A stretch of 64,000 nucleotides of DNA. Origin: Voacanga thouarsii. Lineage: Eukaryota > Streptophyta > Magnoliopsida > Gentianales > Apocynaceae. Of the stretch, positions 57,298-64,000 are shown in pieces (positions within the stretch are counted from its first letter, which is position 1; each line of letters begins with the position of its first letter). The stretch lies in assembly GCA_026120185.1 (NCBI GenBank), contig JANUWF010001213.1, forward strand, positions 248,001-312,000. Direction: 5' to 3'. Below the pieces are notes generated by a model, which did not search any database, was not told the DNA's origin, and saw only the letters and a list, made by a program, of their open reading frames with translations. A program made the translations under genes and the position numbers.

Positions 57298-59016
57298 TGT
57301 TAGTGTTATGCCCCAGAGGTAATTACTTGTACATTGTATATGACACATTTTATTTTAACAAAAGGCATTATTTATCTTATAGTTTCTTTTGTTTACTCTA
57401 AGTAATATAACTGTTTGATAAAGTCTCTAGTACAACACTGTGTTAAGGAAATCATGATAGAGATCATGATATGAGATTCCTATTACATTGGATAGTGTTA
57501 GTACTTAAATAGTCCCTAGTTATAGTATTAATGAGACAGGATATCATTAATGCGTTAAGACTAGCATATGTTAGACTTCCTGATTTGATTAGGCGGTAGT
57601 TCTCATAACCATGAATATTGAGATACTCAAAGTTAACATATGGATGCTTGTTAATGGAACAAGTTCATTGGATGGCCTAGCTTTGACAAAATTACATGGA
57701 TAACTATTTGCTGTCAGTGATATAATCTCAATATAGCAAACGTGCAAGTATCCTTAGACTTGAGATCTCCAAGATACTTTGTTTGTAAAGCTTTGTACTT
57801 TGATTCCAATCTCTGGAGCTCGATTGAGGGCCACCTATGGGATGAATATTGGGTACATTGTGAGGTAAACAAAAGTAGTTGAGAGGGTCAATAAAGGATT
57901 CACCACTCCTAATAGTAGGGGCGAAATCTCACGGCCACTTGTAGGAATTATTACTCGAAAAGTCCTTGGCCAAGGCAATTGTGTATTGGAAACAGTTCCA
58001 ATTAATACACATCTAGAGTAGTGGGTTCCTGGTATAAGTACTATTGTATTCGGGCCAGAAATAATTCTGGAGGGAGTTGGCACTAATTCCGTACTCCAAA
58101 CTGAATGAGATATTGTATGGTGAAAGGAGTTAATTACACTGAAGTTTGTTATTGAAAAGTTTATGTCAAGCCACTTGACTTCCTGGACTCTTAGGTGGTC
58201 ATGATGTATTGCTAGATACTGCTCATGATCTGGGAATATGGGTTTATTAATTCATGAATTAATAAACTAATCCTGATTAGAATTAATATGATTAATTCTA
58301 ATTAATTATAGATTATTAATCTCAAAGATATTTAGATTAATTCATGTTCGCTACCAATTAACTGGGAAACCTAATAAGTCATATACAATAGAGGATTATG
58401 TACTCAAGATGTTATTTGATATCATAGTGGGGTTAATTGTGAGAAAGAGAAGTTGTTGTGGACAAATTATAATTAGTTATAATTTGTGGTCCAAGTTGTA
58501 ATTATGGGAACTTGATGTTTCCAATTGCAATTAGAAAATTCTAATTATTTTAAAAATTCAGATTTTCAGTGGATTTTGGAACATATATTTGATATGCTTG
58601 AAACCCTAATCCAAGAGTGATTCACATGAAAATAGGAGCCACAAAACAAACGTCTTCTTCCATCTCTCTCTCGTTTTGCTGAAAATGAAAACAGCCTTAG
58701 TTGCCATCTTTTTTCTGCTAGCACAGAAAATTTTGGTGCTTGAGTATTCCTCTGTGTGGAATACTATTAGAGATAATCACACACTATGATTATAGTGGTA
58801 AGACGTCCAACTCTCGTGGAGTTTGCACAAGGGGATTGCTGATTGCGCCTCGACTTGAAGAAGAAATTTTTTGTTCTTCGGACGATCACCCAAAGGTAAA
58901 AGCTGTTAACTTTATTATCATTATGTCTTATTTTTCACATATAGACGGGTCCTAGGAGGGTATCTCGTTTTATTTTCCACTGTGTCGTATAGGATACGAG
59001 CCTGAGATACCCAACA
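57298..59016 (+). mobile_element. Solo LTR of copia family C, forward
   Basis: TGTTAGTGTTATGCC to GATACCCAACA, 1719 bp, inside copia relic D. The flanks are gctat (57293-57297) and actat (59017-59021), a 5-bp duplication with one change. With 55090-56815 it forms a 1.7-kb inverted repeat around 482 bp of RT. Confidence 0.92.
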
Positions 59017-59021
59017 ACTAT

Positions 59022-59701
59022 AGCAAGAAGAATTATAATAGATTTAAGCATTATAACTGGTAAGTAGGTTTTATCAAAGTCTATACCATAAGTTTATCTA
59101 TAACATTTTGTAACTGGTCGTGCTTTGTAATTATGCATATTTCCTTCCATTATGTTTTTTCTTTTGACAACCTATGTGCACCCAATAGCTTTAGAACATT
59201 TAAGTAGAGTAATTAATGTCCGAACTTGGTTATCACACATGGATTGCATCTCAGATTTCTGGCTTTTAGCTATTTCTTAGAGTCAGAACTCCTAATAGCT
59301 TCTTGATATGAAGTGGGCTCATTATTTTCAATAAGATTCATATTATGATCCTTAGTTATGAGAAATCCGTATCTCTTAGGCTGCTAACGAAGCCTACTTG
59401 ACCATTGAGGTCTTTCTTCTCTAGAAGTAGACTCATTTTAGACCTGTGAGTTATCTAATCAAGATTCAATATTCGGCACTGGCACTAATGTGGACCTCAA
59501 TTTCATCAAGATGTATTTTACTCTCACCAATACTTTCAGAAATAAACTTTTTTTGGAGAAAGTATCTATTTTGAGTAATAATTACTCTATTTTCTGTTGG
59601 AAAATAGAATTGGTATCCTTTAGTTTCCATAGGAAACACCACAAAAATGCATTTATCTAATTTATGTGCAAAGTTATGTTAGGCAAAAAAATATCACCTT
59701 T
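59022..59701 (-). pseudogene. Copia relic D, integrase tail and RT start
   Basis: Reverse-strand text aligns with element F 30060-30730. It has L-D-K-C-I near 59660, the hydrophilic linker, E-P-T-S-Y-x-E-A near 59310 and the RT start with G-C-x-x-V at about 59165. Many stops and small indels are present. It is cut at 59701 by LTR G. Confidence 0.85.
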
Positions 59702-61367
59702 TGATAGCCTTTTTACTTAAGTTTTTCATGATCTTTTGTGTGATCTTGGATGGTTTCTACTCATTTTGTATGTTTATGTGTTTTTAGGTTATGTTGGAGA
59801 AAATTGAGTGAATAAAGGGCTTAGAATGATAAATATTGAGTTATAGATGATTTCCTAATGATTTGGGAAATGTTAGAAGGAGTTTGAAGTAATTTGAGGT
59901 GAGCAAAAGATGCATAGGCATGTAAAATAGATGCATGCATGCACGGCCAGATGTACGATAGTGCATCAGGGTGTGCATAATAGAGAAGTTTTGTTTACTG
60001 CTAGAAGTTTGCAAAATTGAAGAAAATTGAAGCTTTGTCATATGCACGGCCATTGGGTCGAACGTGCATAAGGCTGTGCATAGTTCACGACCATAATACA
60101 TGCCTATGCATCATGACCATGCCCTCTAAATGGCTGTTTAAACTTTCCAAATCTAACAAATGATGGTTTAGGAGGCTTATATAAAGGAAAAGGACGTCCA
60201 AACTTCAATCACATTGAAGATACATCATATATACTTCTGCAAGGCATCAAAGAATGCTTCAAGAAGGAGGAGAAGGTAAAGAGGAAAGAAGAACTTGGGA
60301 TTGTGAGCTTTTAAATTTTCTCGTGTTTCTTTCTTGTTTCCAATTGTACTTTATTTTCATGTTTTATGTTCAGGACAATTTAGATTCTTTCTTATTTTTA
60401 AGCTATGATTTGAGTATTTAATTCTGTGACTTTGAGATTTATGTATTAAAGATTCTATCTTTGATATTCTAGGGATTGCCTCTTGAATATTTGTGTGCTC
60501 CCTAATTTCTTTTCATACCAACTGTGTTAATTTCTCTTATATTTGGCCAACATAGTTGTGAAGCCAAGAATGAATAGCTAGGAATGTTGGACTATGTGAT
60601 TTACTAGTCATCATTTATCCTTTGGTTAATGTTCTTGTAGCATCTATTTGTCTTACTTGAATGCAAGTTTTTTGCTTGATTAGAATTGATACAGAATTGC
60701 ATTATTCAAGTTGTTTATGTTTGCAAGTTTTTGGAATATATTCTAACTTGATATTTTTGATGCTTTGATTTGCTTATCAATCTTGTTTAGTCTATGACAA
60801 TTGATTAGTTGTAGTATTAATATCTTTAAGAAAAGGTTAATCTACTGGGAGTAGATTAAGAAGAGGATTAAGGTTTTATTGGGAGCATTTGACAAAGATT
60901 AATCCATTTATGCAAGGATGGAAATTTTTGGCAGTTTTGCAAGAGTTCTAAAATCAACTACTTAATATAATCGCATCTATAATAGGTTCCTAAATTGATC
61001 TCAAATCATGTTCCTTAAATAAGTTGGTTTCCTAGTTGGCTTAGATTTGTTTTCTTATTTTTAGTAGATTCCTATTTCTTTCATGCTTTACTTTATTAGT
61101 TTCTTAATTGCTTTCCCTGCATTTATTTTATGTTAATTTATCATAAGAATTCAGTCAAGTAAACTATTCAGAAGAGTTGTTAGTAATGCTAAGATACGAA
61201 GTAAATATAAGAGTATACTTCTCTAGTGTTCGTTGTGGGTTCGACATCCTACTCACTACTATACTATGCTATATCTTTGGGAAAAGGGTTTATAAATTTC
61301 TTTTCATTGGGTGCATGTCGATTGCATTTAAATGGCCCATTTTTTTAATTGTGATTCTCTTACGACA
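59702..61367 (+). mobile_element. G: forward gypsy (Athila/Tat-like) LTR
   Basis: TGATAGCC to TTACGACA, followed four bases later by a tRNA-Asp-type primer site, so this is a 5' LTR in forward orientation, 1666 bp long. A TATA box CTTATATAAAGG is at 60176-60187. Upstream of it, 59941-60085 holds a motif pair repeated 103 bp apart. Its 3' partner LTR is not identified in the window. It inserted into copia relic D at 59701. Confidence 0.82.
60176..60187 (+). promoter_or_regulatory. LTR G TATA box
   Basis: CTTATATAAAGG lies 475 bp into the LTR and is followed by a purine-rich transcribed part. The position matches the TATA boxes of the E-family LTRs relative to their repeat arrays. Confidence 0.7.
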
Positions 61368-61371
61368 AAAA

Positions 61372-61390
61372 TGACACCATTGCCGAGGAA
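61372..61390 (+). promoter_or_regulatory. Element G primer binding site (tRNA-Asp type)
   Basis: TGACACCATTGCCGAGGAA just inside the LTR. It differs from the general Athila/Tat site by C-to-T and G-to-A changes only. Confidence 0.85.
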
Positions 61391-62640
61391 CTCTATTTTC
61401 TTATCTTTATATTGGAATGACTTTTGTGATAATTATTCTTGATGAATTCTTTTGGTGTTATATTTTATTTTCTCTTGTCCGATTTATGTTCTGCCTTATG
61501 TTTTTGTGGTTTCACTTTTGACTTGTGTTTTTTGTTTATTTTGGAGGATATTCCATCTTGGTGTACAAAACTTATATGTGGTCAAGACGGGTGGAACAAG
61601 GAGGATATATCAAACCGTCTAAACCTAAGAAGATAAGGAGTAGTGAAAAAGTAGATCATCCCGGGGGAGAAACTTTGACACACTTTAGATTTTGTCAAAA
61701 GGTGCACAACATGGTGCTACAATTGGCCATACCTTAAGGGAGTCTTTCTTTCTTTATGCCTTGTGTGTTCAACAGGGAGTGATTTTATCACAAGAGTCTT
61801 TAGTTCCTTTTCTATTTGTTTATCATGTTTAGATTATGTTTCTTTTCTTTTCATTAATAAGTGATTTCATCATATGATTGCATTTTTACCTCTTTTTTTT
61901 TTTTGTATTTTCCTTTTTCTAGGTTAAGTGATATCGATAGGACATTTTTCTTTCTTAGTGTCTTCAATAAGTGATTCTGTTATGTTGTTATGCTTTTTGA
62001 GAGTTTTTGTTCTTCTCTTTACTTCAGTGATTATTTTGTAAAGAACATTATTTTTCACAAACCATAACATATTCTAATTGGAAAAGGATTTTTGAAAGCC
62101 ATGAAAAAATATTTTGAAAAATTTTTCGTATGGGTGCAATATGCCGTGCATAGGTAATTGTTCTTTCTCAACAAATTGCATGGGATTGTGCACACCCATG
62201 CAATATCATCATAGGAAATGTCCCAGGCATGAAGGCCATTTGAAAGAACGAGAAAGGTGTACAAAGAAACAACACATGGCTCCATGGGTAAAGCTCAATT
62301 TCAAGAGACTTCAAGGTGCATTTCAAGAATCCAAACCAACAATGAAGAAGGTTGTCAAGCAATTAAGGATTAAAGTAGGGTAAAAAAGATCAAAGCTTAG
62401 ACAACAATTGGTATGAAGGGCCAAAGGAGCACAAGAGGGGCTGTAAAGACAAGAAAAGTAGGTTGTGTGAATACTAGGACACAACCGGCACCTGCTCTAC
62501 CTAAGCAACTATAAATATGCCCTCAAAGACTATTTATTCTATGTAAATATATTACAAATAGACCCGGCACTATGTGGGTTCAATGAACCCCACGCTAGGT
62601 CCACTTTACCTAGCTAGGTTCTTGAAAAACAGAGCAGATC
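61391..62640 (+). other. Element G internal region and unassigned DNA
   Basis: No Gag or Pol domain is readable. Overlapping short ORFs at 61439-61737 and 62114-62383 have no known domain. A second promoter-like stretch (CTATAAATATG, 62509-62519) and two small hairpins (62574-62593 and 62594-62614) lie near the right end. This may be the leader of G followed by parts of another LTR. Confidence 0.5.
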
Positions 62641-62649
62641 GGATGCTAA

Positions 62650-64000
62650 GTCCACTAAATTCATTCAATTTGATTTGTTTATTATATTATTGCACATTTA
62701 AGGTCCAAGTCTGACAAGTAATGGTCTATGTGTTGGGACGTTCTTCACAGTAAGGTATAGACAATAGGTATTTGTCATACAAGTAAAATTGAGTTCTTAG
62801 TTTATTAATGGAATTGGGAATTTCATCAAGATAAGTCTATTATGCCATGAGTTCCAATGAGGAATGGTTTACCTTGAATTAGTAAGTAGTTCACTCACAT
62901 CATTGGCATAAGTGTATTACAAATACGTAGAATTGGACTTATAGTAGTGGTCTCTCTTAAAGTACTATAATTGTAGAGACCAGACTATTACTGCTACATC
63001 GTGGATGGATACCTTCACACTTTAGTATGAGTTGGTAGTCTGGCGAAGCTAGGGTCTTGTACTTTGATATATATTGGGTGAGATTTCTTTTGTGAGATCA
63101 ATAATCTTGTACGTTAGGTATATTACTTTAGTTAGTTAAGATGGAATCCGCAATAGAGTTTCTATGCTTCACTTTATGCAGATTAATCACCTCTTTGTGA
63201 TTGTCCAGGATAATCTAATAATCCATGGCCCTTGGAACGTAACTTAACAATGTGTGCTTTTAGGTAGCTTCCAATGATAAGCAAGTACATTGAAGTGAGT
63301 CATGGATTATCGGACTATAAATCTAAGGATGGTAGATATTTTTGAAATGGGTGTTAGTACATTTATCCTGTCTCACTGATGGGTGTTACATAGAGGGGTA
63401 TGTTCGTCATTTCACCTGTAGGCCGGAGACATTATTTTAGCAATATTATTCTTAAGGTCAATATTTTCATACGGTGATAAATGGGAATATTTAAAATGGT
63501 AAAACGCAGCTATTTGACAGTAAGAGCATGTTGGTCATTTTAGTAGCCATGAATGATATGCCTCTTGGTCCCCGGAGTAGTTCAAGTTACCTTGGTGTTG
63601 TCCAGACACAATTTAGACTTCATGAATAATTATCTGGAACAGAAATAAAATTTATTCTAAGAGTCCAATTAGAATTAATTAATTAGTCTTGGTTTTTTCA
63701 TAAGGCCCAGAAAAGATAATTAATGAATTCAGAATATTGGGCTGGAATAAATTAATTCATTGGGGTGATGTATGTTGATGTATATAAAGAGTACAATTGA
63801 AATTTTCTTGGGTATTTAATAAAGCCTATAAAAGATAATAAAGTGGATTGGTTTGTGAGCCCAACACCAAGCCCATTAGGGCTTAGTGTGGTTTGGCCCA
63901 CAAGGGCTTCATTATGCCCTAGGGTGGCTAAAATATATAGGGAAGAGAATGAAAGTTTTCCAAACTAAGCTCTCTCACTTTTATGTGTGCTGCCAACCTT
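62650..64000 (+). mobile_element. Forward LTR related to element B, cut by the window end
   Basis: Large parts align with the reverse complement of element B's LTR in the same order. Examples are TTCACAGTAAGGTAT (62745), AATACGTAGAA (62919), TATAGTAGTGGT (62941), GAGTATGAGTTGGT (63026 region), TTTCACCTGTAGG (63409) and GGTCATTTTAG (63531). Divergence is considerable, so it is a related family, not a recent copy. The left boundary could not be set precisely. The right end lies outside the window. Confidence 0.8.

Larger units (their letters stand above)
55010..59701 (-). mobile_element. D: relic copia pol fragment, split by two solo LTRs
   Basis: About 1.2 kb of copia pol similar to element F at the nucleotide level, in reverse orientation. 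It runs from the integrase tail (59701) to the RT end (about 55010) and is interrupted at 57298-59016 and 55090-56815 by family C solo LTRs. It is cut at 59701 by gypsy LTR G and has no LTRs of its own here. Confidence 0.88.

Noticed and set aside
57835..58083. 82-codon reverse ORF in the forward family C LTR
   Set aside because: The complementary stretch of the other family C LTR is not open, and no domain is seen. LTR sequence only.

Overview
The window is plant nuclear heterochromatin, most likely from a eudicot. It is AT-rich, and nearly all of it is LTR retrotransposons and their debris. I find no host protein-coding gene, canonical tRNA, rRNA or CRISPR array. The plant call rests on Ty1/copia elements primed by initiator tRNA-Met, Athila-like Ty3/gypsy elements primed by a tRNA-Asp-type site, long LTRs ending in GGGGTGTTACA, and plant-type Gag and Pol domains. 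No single-copy gene allows a genus to be named.

Layout. Positions 1-4802 hold old fragments: a truncated reverse long LTR (family A, 1-2922), the end of a copia LTR (family C, 2923-3243), a decayed chromovirus RT/RNase H remnant (3520-3840) and a diverged LTR with a 47-bp tandem repeat. Positions 4803-42941 are one nested stack. The outermost element is E1, a pol-less Athila-like element of about 6.9 kb net on the minus strand. Its left LTR is split by a solo LTR of family A (5136-19252, target duplication ataac). That LTR is in turn split by a complete copia element B (7449-17255, duplication tgctt). The right LTR of E1 is split by a complete copia element F (25172-42313, duplication ttcct). 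F's RT is split by E2 (31407-40181, duplication agtag), a second member of E1's own family.

Positions 42942-53085 contain a clean 4.27-kb solo LTR of family A (44275-48545, duplication gtttc), a 0.72-kb internally deleted copy framed by dinucleotide repeats, unassigned AT-rich DNA and a decayed chromovirus RNase H. Positions 53086-59701 hold a third Athila-like LTR (E3) and a relic copia Pol (D). D has been hit twice by solo LTRs of family C in opposite orientations. Positions 59702-64000 hold a forward gypsy LTR (G) with TATA box and primer site, an unassigned stretch, and a forward LTR related to B that runs off the window.

Coding capacity. B has gag, protease, integrase and RT/RNase H regions broken by a few stops. 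F is more decayed, with changed catalytic residues. E1 has an uninterrupted 375-codon gag frame. E2 has a broken gag plus a broken second ORF resembling the 'putative plant transposon protein' family, and no pol. Nothing here looks autonomously active.

The most unusual signal is an ordered array in the U3 region of the E-family LTRs. Three units with a 100-103-bp period each carry two copies of a palindromic GGCGCC-type motif 24-25 bp apart, 130 bp or more upstream of a TATA box. LTR G repeats a different motif with the same 103-bp spacing.
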